From a virus: a stretch of 64,000 bases of DNA. The position numbers and the translations under genes were made by a program. Under the pieces are notes generated by a model. The model saw nothing but the letters and a program-made list of their open reading frames with translations. It was not told where the DNA came from and ran no database searches. Of this stretch, positions 25,258 to 34,461 are shown piece after piece. Position 1 is the first letter of the stretch, and every line of letters starts with the position of its first letter. The stretch lies in IMG/VR virus record IMGVR_UViG_3300026132_000002, positions 1 through 64,000 of that record. One strand, given 5' to 3'.

Positions 25258-26876
25258 TTTCCACCTTGTGCCTGCCTGAACATGGGCAGTGATTCATTAA
25301 AGAACTTGAGAAGATTGTCAATCCCAATCGTTCGGAACGAAGTCTGTCTCTCATCTGCCGAGACGTAGGAATAGCCACCTTCCTTACGGATGATATTCCC
25401 CAGAAGCAGATCGGTCATAAAGGAAGTATCAGAGAAACTGGATTTGGGAAGTCCGCGTGACAAGACAAAGCTCGTCCGAGACGGGCCGCCAAACGTTATC
25501 GTATGAATACATTCTTCAATGTAGAATGTCCACGGATCACCCCCTTTGAACGGTGCATAAGTAAACTTGTTGCCGGGAAGAATGTCGGGGGCCAAGGGGG
25601 TTTCCACGCTGGCATTAAAAAGCTGCGGAGTAGGGCCGTAGTAGGACTGCAACTTGTAAAGGACAGCCCATGCCAGTGCTTGAATGGAATCCTGAGTTAC
25701 TTTGGGGTTCTTGGAGTTGGTTTGCTTGTGATCGTCCGAGAACCATATGGTAGTAAACACCTCCGGCATTATTCCGTAACGGTTAATGCTGTTAAGGTTG
25801 GCTCCAATTCCTTTCACTGCTTCCAGTAAGCTCACCACGGCCTGTGCCCCCTTTCCGGGCAACATGGCCTTGAGCATGTAGGGGTCCAGCTTGTACAGAT
25901 TGCGTACGTTGCCAATGGAGTTGCTAACGGTGGACTGGATGAACCGACTATCTTCTATCTCGTATTCATTCAAGGCATCCCACAAGTCCATATCCACTGT
26001 CACTTGGCTTTCATCTGTACCCGGGATATACAGGGACGGAATGGGCATTTCACGGGCAATGAAGCCGGTCTTTGCCGTGTTGCCCGCTAATGTAAAGCTT
26101 TCCCCTGTTGAAGAAGTGCTCGGGTAATTCTTCGCATCCTTATCCTCATAGGTCATCACGAAGGTTTCATAGAGGGGGTGGGGAAATATCTGGGAGAACT
26201 TCTGCATCCAGTTTCCATCAGAACTAAGGAAGCTGAGTAGCAACGGAATGTATAGATCGCTGTTTGAGCGGTATCCTCCGAAACGTGATTCCAATATGTC
26301 AGGCACCGTGATAAAGCTATTGTTGTTCCAGAACTGGGAGAGTTTCAAGTAGGGGGTAAAAACTTGCTCATAGAACTTCTTGCCTGCATCTTGGGGACTA
26401 AGGGAGGCCGTGCTCATGGAAGAGACGATATCCTTGTAGGAGGAGATTACATTCAGATCAGCCAAGCTTCCTAACCACGTCAATGTGTAATAAGAGAAAG
26501 TGGAGAGGAAGTAGGTGAAGTCCATTCCTTCAATCAGAATACGTCTTTCTGCCGCACGGGAACGCCAGTGCTGGTCTTCCTGAATGGATGTGACCAGACC
26601 AATGAATGCCAGATATTTGTGCTCTCCACGTCCCAGATAGATGAGCACCAGTGAGCGCACCGGAATCAACTTGGGGAGCGTGATATCGGTATCAGTTCCC
26701 AACAATGAAGTAGGTGCCAGCATTACCTGAAAGGTGGAAGGACGGCTGATACTGTTCCTTATCTGAATTTGACGGAGGGGGAACTTATCAGGCGTCATGG
26801 AAATAGGCAGCCCCCCATACGGGTAGACCACCATTTCCGCACTCGGGGTTCCAAGACCGTCGAAAGAGTATTTCAT
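25254..26876 (-). CDS. Baseplate hub (gpD/gp27-like)
   Basis: 540-aa hub protein. The N-terminal region (SISRPSTFQVMLAP, then LVLIYLGRGEHKYLAFIGLV) is the typical barrel domain of late-control/hub proteins, followed by a long helical and mixed middle and a C-terminal region with FTYAPFKGGDPWTFYIEE. It lies between tape measure and spike, the expected place, and overlaps both neighbours by a base or four. It forms the trimeric hub that holds the spike. Confidence 0.7.
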   Translation of the reverse strand: MKYSFDGLGTPSAEMVVYPYGGLPISMTPDKFPLRQIQIRNSISRPSTFQVMLAPTSLLGTDTDITLPKLIPVRSLVLIYLGRGEHKYLAFIGLVTSIQEDQHWRSRAAERRILIEGMDFTYFLSTFSYYTLTWLGSLADLNVISSYKDIVSSMSTASLSPQDAGKKFYEQVFTPYLKLSQFWNNNSFITVPDILESRFGGYRSNSDLYIPLLLSFLSSDGNWMQKFSQIFPHPLYETFVMTYEDKDAKNYPSTSSTGESFTLAGNTAKTGFIAREMPIPSLYIPGTDESQVTVDMDLWDALNEYEIEDSRFIQSTVSNSIGNVRNLYKLDPYMLKAMLPGKGAQAVVSLLEAVKGIGANLNSINRYGIMPEVFTTIWFSDDHKQTNSKNPKVTQDSIQALAWAVLYKLQSYYGPTPQLFNASVETPLAPDILPGNKFTYAPFKGGDPWTFYIEECIHTITFGGPSRTSFVLSRGLPKSSFSDTSFMTDLLLGNIIRKEGGYSYVSADERQTSFRTIGIDNLLKFFNESLPMFRQAQGGK

Positions 26877-28984
26877 TAGAAGTTAGGAACGTCTTTCAGG
26901 TGATTGAGCAAGGCTTTGCCTAGACTGGTAGTGGGAGGATGGGCCAAGTTCTCCAGCATCTGTTTCGGGGAATCCCATACTTGGTTATTATGCTTACCCA
27001 TATTGTGGAACAACCCCCCATTGGACAGACCCTCTGCAATGTTCTGGAAGGTGGTTGCCAAGTGTTCGGCGCTGGTTGCCACATTTGAAAATGCCTTTAC
27101 CACGATACCGCTCTGGGAGAGCATCAAGTTCTGGTACTTGGTGTACTGAGTCTGAAGGTTTTTGGCTCCAGCGGTATAGGTAGGAGTTAAGCTATGCCCT
27201 GCCGGACCTGTTTTTCCACCAGAACCGGGATGAGCATAGTTCCACGCCAATGTGGCACCTGCCGCGCCGTGAAGTCCTAATGCCGGTCCCATGAAGGCAG
27301 CAATGTCCCCACTACTCAACCCCATGCGCTTGAGCATGTGGTAAGTAGCCGGTCCCATCATCCGGTTCGCAAGTCCCATCTGTTGCATGAGGAAGTACAT
27401 GCTTCCTGCACTGCTGGTATTGCTCAACTGCGTAGCTTCATGCTGAGTGAGGCCATACTTGCCCAACTTGCCCATGAGGTCTTTGGTGCTCATGCCCGGA
27501 TGCAGCCCCATGTGCTGAAAGCTACGGGAAAGCGCCATGAACCGGAAAGGATTGGAAATAGCATTTTGGGCTGCGCCTGCTAAACTACCTACTGTTCCTG
27601 CCGTTGCTCCTACAGTGCGCAATCCAGCGACACCGGAGCTTTGCAACATGGTCCGGATGGACGAAACCATGCCCGGTTGTACCGCGCCCCCTCTCGCGGC
27701 GAGCGCCTGAATACCTGCTGTCATGGCCTGCATGGTCTGGGCATTCTGAATGCCCTGTTGAACTCCCTTGGCAATCGTGGGCAGGTAGTAGCGTTGCATA
27801 TAATTACGCAACTGACCGCCTTGATATAATCCAAGGGTGCGTCCTTCTCGCGCCATACCGTAGTAGGAGCTAATATCCAGACCACCCATGAAACGCGATG
27901 AGCGGGCCGACAGGAGGGCGCCAATGTCTTTCTGGGCCGCTGTAGCACTATGGAAGGGAAGTCCCAACTGAGAGCCAATGAGAGCGTTCTGCTGCGCATT
28001 TCTAGCCTCGGGGACTCCCGGTGCGAACCGTCCGACACCATAGCCGAAGGAACTGCCAATTCCAGCGCCTGTATGGCCCGTCACGCGGGCAATACGGCTC
28101 AGGTTAAGCTGGTACTGGCGCTGAAGCTCAGCGGCACCCAGATACTTGTGAACACCCCCCAGAAGGGCATGCTGGCCTTCGTAGTATTCCCCAAAGCCAA
28201 TCAGTCCTCTACTGAAGAGCGCACCAATACCAGCAGTCAGGCCAAGTGCTCCCAGAGCACCCGTCCCTAAGAAGTCGCGGGCATTACTCAGCAAGCGATG
28301 GGTGTGCGTGGCCCCTCCCGCTGTGTACGGGAAGTGCCTGCGCATAAGCGCAGCAAATCCATGTTTATGCCAACGACTCTTGGAAGCGCCTCTGCCCCCT
28401 CCTTCTCCTATGTCTTCATCTTCATCCTCATATGCAGAAGGAGCGCGCGGGTGAAGGGGGAGGGTTAGCTGGTGCTCATTGGCATAGCGCATCCGCTTGA
28501 CCATATCTTCAAGCGGGCCACTAATGGATTCCAGTTCACGCTTTTCAATGCGTACAGTAGGTGTACGCCCAAACAGGCTTAACTGTGCTCCATATCCCTG
28601 CCGGTAATGCTCAGCACGAGCACGACGGGATTCAAAGGAAGCAGTCTTTAGTTGGTCGGAAAGACCTTTGGGGATGGAGCTACCGTAGCGCCGATAAACC
28701 TTGGCTACGTTTTCAGCTTCACGAACCTGATTCTTGAGACGAACCAGCTCACCAGTGCTAAGACGCTGGTAGCTGCTCACAGACTGCTTTAGTTTTTCCG
28801 CAGCCTGTGTTGCCTGCGTAATCTTCTGCTCTACATGCCGAAGATTGGAAACCGAAGCAAGGATGCCCTTGGGCAATCCCATGCTTTCCAGATTTTTCTG
28901 CAGGTCTTGGTTGTTCGGGTCGTTAAGTAGACGCTTGCCTAGATCACGACCGTACTTGTTATAAATGTCAGGACGATCCGCCAT
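26876..28984 (-). CDS. Tape measure protein
   Basis: 702-aa protein: an N-terminal helical coiled region (1-150) with many Gln/Arg, an acidic linker near 190 (EDEDEDIGEGGG), and a long Gly/Ala-rich hydrophobic centre (GTGALGALGLTAGIGALFS) typical of tape measures that are threaded through the tube and help eject DNA. It follows the two chaperone ORFs, as in most tailed phages. At 702 aa it would predict a tail of moderate length (about 100 nm by the usual 0.15 nm per residue). Confidence 0.8.
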   Translation of the reverse strand: MADRPDIYNKYGRDLGKRLLNDPNNQDLQKNLESMGLPKGILASVSNLRHVEQKITQATQAAEKLKQSVSSYQRLSTGELVRLKNQVREAENVAKVYRRYGSSIPKGLSDQLKTASFESRRARAEHYRQGYGAQLSLFGRTPTVRIEKRELESISGPLEDMVKRMRYANEHQLTLPLHPRAPSAYEDEDEDIGEGGGRGASKSRWHKHGFAALMRRHFPYTAGGATHTHRLLSNARDFLGTGALGALGLTAGIGALFSRGLIGFGEYYEGQHALLGGVHKYLGAAELQRQYQLNLSRIARVTGHTGAGIGSSFGYGVGRFAPGVPEARNAQQNALIGSQLGLPFHSATAAQKDIGALLSARSSRFMGGLDISSYYGMAREGRTLGLYQGGQLRNYMQRYYLPTIAKGVQQGIQNAQTMQAMTAGIQALAARGGAVQPGMVSSIRTMLQSSGVAGLRTVGATAGTVGSLAGAAQNAISNPFRFMALSRSFQHMGLHPGMSTKDLMGKLGKYGLTQHEATQLSNTSSAGSMYFLMQQMGLANRMMGPATYHMLKRMGLSSGDIAAFMGPALGLHGAAGATLAWNYAHPGSGGKTGPAGHSLTPTYTAGAKNLQTQYTKYQNLMLSQSGIVVKAFSNVATSAEHLATTFQNIAEGLSNGGLFHNMGKHNNQVWDSPKQMLENLAHPPTTSLGKALLNHLKDVPNF

Positions 28985-29252
28985 CTGCTTTATCTCTTAG
29001 GAACTTGGGGATAAACAATGAGGTATACTCGCGCAGGTCTTTGCCCGTGAGCACACTCATCCACTTGCGAGAGTTCAGAAGAGGTTGAGGCGGGGGTTCA
29101 CGCAGCTTGACTTCTTCAGGATGCTCCTTGGCATACCTGCGTATAATGTAGTCTAGCTGGATATCATTAAGATCGAGAACTTCTGAAGCGAAGGGGCTGC
29201 AGTTAAGTATCCGACTTACTGTCCACTGTTTCTCCAGCCTCGGGTTCTCCAT
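28968..29252 (-). CDS. Tail assembly chaperone, second ORF
   Basis: 94-aa ORF between the first chaperone ORF and tape measure. It overlaps the first by 50 bases in the +1 (or -2) frame, an arrangement often read by programmed frameshifting so that a fused longer chaperone is made. An in-frame ATG at 29252 also allows independent starts. The reading frame of this ORF is open only from a TAG at 29280-29282, so any shift must occur between there and 29203. Predicted role: binds the tape measure during assembly. Confidence 0.7.
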   Translation of the reverse strand: MENPRLEKQWTVSRILNCSPFASEVLDLNDIQLDYIIRRYAKEHPEEVKLREPPPQPLLNSRKWMSVLTGKDLREYTSLFIPKFLRDKADGGSS

Positions 29253-29622
29253 TTCCGGTGTCGCCTGTGCGAAATCGGGCTAGTTCGTCACTGAACGCCC
29301 TCCACACATCGAATAACGGAGCATCCTCGGGGAAGTTATCAGGGTTTACTTTAGGCTCCCCGCTCTTGTTTTCCGTAAAACACCATTTCGGTCCTCGCTC
29401 TAACAAGACTACAAAAGCGGCAGTAGCCTCATAGAGAATAGCTGTGAGCGGATCAAGACCTTCCTCACTTCCGATACCATCCGGGTCATCAAGCTTGCGA
29501 TAGTAACGAGCCGTAGACCCCAAACGCATGTAATCACGTTGGTTCGGAATTTTGAAAATATACGTATCACCATCATGGTTGACAGTGATTTGCGTCTGCA
29601 TAGGATTGGCTGTTTCAGCCAT
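29203..29622 (-). CDS. Tail assembly chaperone, first ORF
   Basis: 139-aa acidic protein (ITVNHDGDTYIFKIPNQRDY start, central TAILYEATAAFVVLLER helix). Position between tail tube and the overlapping second ORF, and before the tape measure, is that of the gpG-type chaperone. AAGGAGGG lies six bases before the ATG, so it is well translated. The 3' end overlaps the second ORF; CCC-GAG at about 29238-29243 is a possible +1 slip site. Confidence 0.7.
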   Translation of the reverse strand: MAETANPMQTQITVNHDGDTYIFKIPNQRDYMRLGSTARYYRKLDDPDGIGSEEGLDPLTAILYEATAAFVVLLERGPKWCFTENKSGEPKVNPDNFPEDAPLFDVWRAFSDELARFRTGDTGNGEPEAGETVDSKSDT

Positions 29623-29648
29623 ATTTCACCCTCCTTGGTGAGTAGAAA

Positions 29649-30161
29649 TTAAACGCCCAATGCGCTCAAGGCTGCACCAATGTAAGCGGCCTGCGTCAGA
29701 GCGTTATTGCCTGCGCTGAAGATAGATTCGCCCAACGGATTGAGAATATCCAATGCCGAGAAGGTAGTGGCTTCGGTGATAATCTCGTTCGCTGACACAT
29801 TGATGTTCTGGGAGTTGGCTACGCAACCTACATACGTCAACAGCGGCTCTCCCGTACGATCCAGCAAATGGAAGTTGAACTGGTTGTTAGACAACACTTC
29901 CAACATAGTGGAAGGCTGTCCCAGAGCATTCAATCCTTCCGGTGTGAGCATGAAATTATCCACACTCACAGAGGGTTGATTCCGCAACTGCTGAATTTCC
30001 TGCGGGTTGGCACTACCGATGCCATACAAGGTCTGGGTTCCGAAATCAGCTACCGGGTTTACAGTCTGTGCAAATCCGATAACCTGCTCGCCCAACATGA
30101 CCGTGACAGCGTTACCATTAAGCGCCTTGTAGTTAAGCGGGGTGGGTCCAAAGCTCGGCAT
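29649..30161 (-). CDS. Tail tube protein
   Basis: 170-aa protein immediately downstream of the sheath gene, where the tube gene of contractile tails sits. It shows strand-rich sequence (VTVMLGEQVIGFAQTV, LLTYVGCVANSQNINV) with an aliphatic C-terminus, consistent with the tube fold of gp19-like proteins. No catalytic motif. Stacked hexamers would line the DNA channel inside the sheath. Confidence 0.75.
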   Translation of the reverse strand: MPSFGPTPLNYKALNGNAVTVMLGEQVIGFAQTVNPVADFGTQTLYGIGSANPQEIQQLRNQPSVSVDNFMLTPEGLNALGQPSTMLEVLSNNQFNFHLLDRTGEPLLTYVGCVANSQNINVSANEIITEATTFSALDILNPLGESIFSAGNNALTQAAYIGAALSALGV

Positions 30162-30173
30162 CTGTATTACCTA

Positions 30174-31952
30174 TTAAGCAGAAATGTTGAGGGGGTTGAT
30201 AACCACGCTCACTTCGATGAAGCGGTACTGTCCAACCAGCTTCACATTCATAGTTGCCACCAGAGTCTGGTTGGTGCCCGTGTAGTTGAGAACCAAGGAC
30301 TTGGCGTCCCAAGAATCAAGTATACCGTTACCACTGGCCGGGTTGTAGATAGCGTTGTTCAAGATTGCCTTGATCTTGTTCTTTGCCTTGGTCAGAGTGA
30401 TCGTAGAAGCAACCTGTCCAATGTAGGGCTGCAGGCCCTGTGCCAAAAGGTAGGATAAAGCGTCCCGGCACGACACCTGCTGGTTGAAAACGTTCTCGGG
30501 GTTGTTATCGTTCTGCCACGTAGTCAGGTCCGATACAATGGTAGGAACCCGGCTCAACGTGGGGTAGTAAACGCACATCACACCAGCCTGCTGCAGAGCG
30601 TCAATCTGAGCAATCGTCAGATTCGTCTCTACACCAATACCACGCAGCGCCTTGTTGGTGAGAGGCAGTGCCGGGGCATTGCCTGCCATCGCCCCCGCCA
30701 CAGCGGCAGCTACATACAATCCACTGTAGGTCTTCTTCAAGCCCGTATTGGAATCGTAATCGATGATTCCGGGGTAGCAGAAGGTGCTGTGAATCGTATT
30801 TAGAGCACGGGCATTCTGCTCAGCGGTGGAAGTGCTATCACCAATCGCGGTGCCTGTTACGTACCGACGCCATGCGTTGTAGGTAGAGGTGGAAGCGGTC
30901 TCTACGTGATCTGCACCAAGTGTCTGAATGGAAGCATCCGAGCTATCGATGAAGAGCACAGCACCCGGCTCATTCAGAGCTACAGCCAGCGCATCCGTGT
31001 AATCCTGTGTGGACGGGTTCACATTCGTTCCACCCGTCAGATTTGCATACGAACTAGTAGCAGGGTCAAGAGTTCCTGCCGCCGGGGCATTCGCAGCAAG
31101 CGTTCCACTTACGGAAGCATTAGCAGCACTGTTGTTGAGCCAGTATACAATGGACTTGGCACCAGCACTTACATTCTCAGCCGTGTTTGCCGTCAATGCC
31201 TGATTGGTTACAGCCACCAAGTTGGCAGAAGGCTGGTTACCGCTGGAAGGTCCAAGCAAAGATGCGCGGAAGGCGCCTGTGCCATTGAGATATTCTACGA
31301 GCTTGCCAATCGTGTTGTACTGGCTAGTGGTAAGATCAACAGACACATTCTCACCAGCAGCACCTCCGCTGGTGTTGAAAGTAACAGCGTCGGAAAAGGC
31401 ATTCGCAGAGTTGGAAAGTGTAACGCTATAGGTTACACCCGTAGCCGACCCCGTGTAGGTCAACTGGAAGGGAACAGTGATGTTGTCCCCGATATATTCC
31501 TGATTGGCGTAGGGGTCAAAGATAGTCAGCTTGGAACCAGCCGTGCTGCCTGATTCCATCTTCCAGCGGATTGTGTTGCCCGGAGAACCATAGTTGACAG
31601 CCGTCATCGTCAGCAGAGCATCGCTATTGCTGTTATAGATAGTTCCAGAAGCCGCTGTGTTGGGGGACGGGCTGATCAGCGTAATATAGGTAGCACCGTT
31701 AAGATCACCACCGGGGTTGGCAATCCAGTCTACAAAACCGGCAGACGGAGACCCACGCATGAAGGTCTTCAAATCATTGGGATTGCTGAAGGTGTAAGCG
31801 GTCTTGGGCACACCGCCGTAAGACTGCGCCACAAAAATAACCGTATTGGTTACTGCGGTGGAAACCGGAAGGTTGTTGGAAACATCAGCGTGCTCGGCTA
31901 CACTCGGTACAACCAGCGTAGAGCCTGCAAATGTCTGGTTCACATTGGGCAT
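30174..31952 (-). CDS. Contractile tail sheath protein
   Basis: 592-aa sheath protein. N-terminal segment with TVIFVAQSYGGVPKTAYTFS (start of the conserved sheath domain), a large insertion of Ig-like/other domains (about 80-270), and a C-terminal conserved part containing AALNEPGAVLFI, LAQGLQPYIG, and QYRFIEVSVVINP. Length is typical for sheaths of large myoviruses. It demonstrates a contractile-tail phage. GAGGTT precedes the ATG. Confidence 0.85.
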   Translation of the reverse strand: MPNVNQTFAGSTLVVPSVAEHADVSNNLPVSTAVTNTVIFVAQSYGGVPKTAYTFSNPNDLKTFMRGSPSAGFVDWIANPGGDLNGATYITLISPSPNTAASGTIYNSNSDALLTMTAVNYGSPGNTIRWKMESGSTAGSKLTIFDPYANQEYIGDNITVPFQLTYTGSATGVTYSVTLSNSANAFSDAVTFNTSGGAAGENVSVDLTTSQYNTIGKLVEYLNGTGAFRASLLGPSSGNQPSANLVAVTNQALTANTAENVSAGAKSIVYWLNNSAANASVSGTLAANAPAAGTLDPATSSYANLTGGTNVNPSTQDYTDALAVALNEPGAVLFIDSSDASIQTLGADHVETASTSTYNAWRRYVTGTAIGDSTSTAEQNARALNTIHSTFCYPGIIDYDSNTGLKKTYSGLYVAAAVAGAMAGNAPALPLTNKALRGIGVETNLTIAQIDALQQAGVMCVYYPTLSRVPTIVSDLTTWQNDNNPENVFNQQVSCRDALSYLLAQGLQPYIGQVASTITLTKAKNKIKAILNNAIYNPASGNGILDSWDAKSLVLNYTGTNQTLVATMNVKLVGQYRFIEVSVVINPLNISA

Positions 31953-31968
31953 TCGTTATAACCTCAGA

Positions 31969-32175
31969 TTACTTCGGAATGTGATTCCGCACAGCCTCCA
32001 AAATTTTGTCCCACTCTTCTACAGTGTGGTTCTCATCGCGGTGGAAGCGCATGATGACTCTCGCCAAGGGCTGCTCCACGTCCTGAAGCCCCAAACAATA
32101 CTGAAGACTGTTCAGGAGCTTCTTAGGCTCAGACTGAGCGCGCTTTACCATCTTTTTGGTACTCTTGGCGACCAT
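31969..32175 (-). CDS. Small basic protein next to sheath
   Basis: Unrecognised 68-aa protein, basic at its N-terminus (AKSTKKMVKRAQSEPKK) and helical toward the C-terminus (EEWDKILEAVRNHIPK). No clear Shine-Dalgarno site precedes the ATG. It is co-directional and fills the gap between terminator-like and sheath genes, supporting that it is real, but a functional call is not possible. Confidence 0.4.
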   Translation of the reverse strand: MVAKSTKKMVKRAQSEPKKLLNSLQYCLGLQDVEQPLARVIMRFHRDENHTVEEWDKILEAVRNHIPK

Positions 32176-32216
32176 GTATGTATTGTCTTTGATCTAGCGG
32201 ACTAAACCAAAAACCC

Positions 32217-33062
32217 TTATTTGTTGATAATGGTCTGTACCGGAGTAGGTGTTGTATCGATTTCCTTGATAAGCAGCGTGGAGCCGGAAGCGTTTTCCAA
32301 TGTCGTACGATACTGGAAAGTTATATCTAGCATTATCTGGGCATAAAAGAAGCCCGGTATCTCATCCTGCCTATCCCCATCGGTCTGACCTTGCGTATAC
32401 TGCACGTCAAATTCCATGCTCCCCCCTGTCTTGAGGAAGGTATTGGCAAGGTTGTAGCAGATTGCCACAATGGCCTGACGATAGTAAGTACGCTCGGAAG
32501 GATTAGCAGCTAGCACGTAGAAGCTGTAACGGCGAAACTGCATCACTTCCACATACACACTCGGGTCCAATTGCGGAGTAGCTGCGTTACCTATGGCTGT
32601 GGAATGTTGCTGCCCCAAGTCCATGTTGACCGTGATAATCGGAAGCTCGGGGAATCCGGTGCGAGGCAGGGCATGAAGGAACTTGATCTTTCCAAAGCCG
32701 TCCGGAGGGGTGAGGGAATTAACGGCCCCTTCCATAAGGCGAATCAAGGTATCCTCATTGGGGTCTTCAATGATCTTGACTGCCTTGTTGACGCTGATGC
32801 CTGAAACCGTGACACTGGATGTAGCAGCACTGTCGGAGAGTCGGTAGGAATAGGTGTAGGCAGCATCCAGAGGCACCGATTGATTCTCACCTGCATCAAT
32901 GAACCACGGGGCAGCATCCCCTGAATAAATAGTTTCCCATGTGTTGTTGAGGGTAGAACGGCGTTCCAACACAATACCGGAAGGCGCAGGTGTGTCGTAC
33001 CCCATATCGAGAAATACGGCACGTCCTGTCGGGATGGCTTCAGCAGTGAGAGTCAGACTCAT
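32217..33062 (-). CDS. Tail completion/terminator-like protein
   Basis: 281-aa protein with an N-terminal fibronectin-like stretch (LERRSTLNNTWETIYSG, then YTYSYRLSD) and a C-terminal domain with RYSFYVLAANPSERTYYRQA followed by a helix and AQIMLDITFQYRTT. Position between neck proteins and sheath is that of a tail terminator. The identification is positional and low to moderate in strength. Confidence 0.5.
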   Translation of the reverse strand: MSLTLTAEAIPTGRAVFLDMGYDTPAPSGIVLERRSTLNNTWETIYSGDAAPWFIDAGENQSVPLDAAYTYSYRLSDSAATSSVTVSGISVNKAVKIIEDPNEDTLIRLMEGAVNSLTPPDGFGKIKFLHALPRTGFPELPIITVNMDLGQQHSTAIGNAATPQLDPSVYVEVMQFRRYSFYVLAANPSERTYYRQAIVAICYNLANTFLKTGGSMEFDVQYTQGQTDGDRQDEIPGFFYAQIMLDITFQYRTTLENASGSTLLIKEIDTTPTPVQTIINK

Positions 33063-33063
33063 A

Positions 33064-33750
33064 TCAACCTCGGAATGTCTTTCCTTGTTCCTGACGCTCC
33101 TTCTGACTGAGCATACGCTGCAATCTCTTGGAAAGGAGGTCTGCCGGGTGGTATGCAGGCATTGACGGAATTAGCCATCCTCGGCTCTTTTCGGAGATAG
33201 TACGAAACTTGCCTTTGTTGTAAGTGGAATTGAACCGCTTCTTCACGGTCCCCAGATTAGGGGCCTTCATGCGCCAAGAACGGGAAGAAGTCATTTTCAC
33301 AGTCCCGGGGGCTACAGCCTTATTGTAGAAGGGGGTTTTCATGTCCGGAAGATTGCGCAGATAAAGACGCTTGTAAAGCAGCCCATTCTTGCCATGAATC
33401 ATGGTGCCATTCTTCAGCATTCGATTACGAAGACTGAAACGGCTGCGTCCATTTTCAATCAAGTCAGCGATATTGTAAGTATCAAAGCGAGAAAGCGGAG
33501 GGGCATCCGAGAACATTTCGTAGAAATGATTGCTGCGCTTGATCAATCTAAGGGACGTAGCATAACGACCGGGGGGACGGCGCAAATGTCTACCCCCCAA
33601 TGCATCGCGCCCCAAGGCAAAGCGCACCCACTTCTGGAACGTGTCTACGATAAGAGACTCGGCCACGCTAGGATCAAGGTCTGTCTGCACATCATAGTAA
33701 ACCGCCGAACCCTTGGACGGCTCTATACGGATAGTAATCGGCTGTCCCAT
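33064..33750 (-). CDS. Neck/tail completion protein
   Basis: 228-aa strongly basic protein (many Arg/Lys, e.g. LGGRHLRRPPGRYATSLRL and SRSRFSLRNRM-like stretches). I place the start at ATG 33750, which overlaps the stop of the upstream gene (TAATG) rather than the longer start. Basic small proteins between connector and tail terminator often act in the head-tail neck. No family motif seen. Confidence 0.5.
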   Translation of the reverse strand: MGQPITIRIEPSKGSAVYYDVQTDLDPSVAESLIVDTFQKWVRFALGRDALGGRHLRRPPGRYATSLRLIKRSNHFYEMFSDAPPLSRFDTYNIADLIENGRSRFSLRNRMLKNGTMIHGKNGLLYKRLYLRNLPDMKTPFYNKAVAPGTVKMTSSRSWRMKAPNLGTVKKRFNSTYNKGKFRTISEKSRGWLIPSMPAYHPADLLSKRLQRMLSQKERQEQGKTFRG

Positions 33751-34460
33751 TACGCTGCCTTGATCTTGCGCAGCCACAGGTCAAGGCGTTGCAACTGGAA
33801 CCGGCGTGGCATTGCCAGTGAAGCGTTAAAAGGACGCGCGTGCGGGTAAGCGCCTTCCTTGAAGGCAATATACGCTTGATTGGCCGTATATTTGACGGTG
33901 TACCCGGTGCCTTCCGGGTAGCCACTCACTGCTACGGTATCTCCGCTCACAGTGTAGGTTGCAAACAGGGCTTTGTGGGCCGTAGGATCGTACACACGCA
34001 CCGCACTGGTAGCAGGCACTACTGCCCCATAGGAAAAGGGCAACGTCTCTTGTTGGCCCACATAGAGCGTCACATTATAGGTAGTCGTGGAGTTTTCCTC
34101 GATTACCATGTCATAGGCGCTCAGATTGGTATAAAAGGGGTCTTGATCCCCGCCAACTACCAGATAGGGTGAGCCGGTGGCGATGCTCCCCTGTTCCAGA
34201 TTGGTTTCCATGCCAGCTTCTACAGGGTAGCTAAACCCCATCACGGCTCGATACGGACCCTGTGAAGCTTCGTAGCCATATCCTAAGCCAAAGCAACTCT
34301 GGCAAGCGGGGTCAGCCTGTCCATTGTTCCAGCTTGCACAGGGGCAAGCGAACGCCGGGCGCCACAACAAATCCATCCCCGAGAATTTGAGATTGATATC
34401 ATGGCGCAACGGGTCCCAGAACATCGAAGCGTCCATCCATTGTGACAGATCGATGTTCAT
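33750..34460 (-). CDS. Minor structural protein with Cys knuckle
   Basis: 236-aa protein with an N-terminal metal-binding pattern CPCASWNNGQADPACQSC (about residues 39-56) followed by GLGYGYE, a knuckle found in phage neck/head-tail proteins with a CxC...CxxC form. The rest is beta-rich (VTLYVGQQETLPF, VKYTANQAYIAF). It lies between adaptor-like and completion genes, supporting a neck role. Confidence 0.55.
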   Translation of the reverse strand: MNIDLSQWMDASMFWDPLRHDINLKFSGMDLLWRPAFACPCASWNNGQADPACQSCFGLGYGYEASQGPYRAVMGFSYPVEAGMETNLEQGSIATGSPYLVVGGDQDPFYTNLSAYDMVIEENSTTTYNVTLYVGQQETLPFSYGAVVPATSAVRVYDPTAHKALFATYTVSGDTVAVSGYPEGTGYTVKYTANQAYIAFKEGAYPHARPFNASLAMPRRFQLQRLDLWLRKIKAA

Positions 34461-34461
34461 A

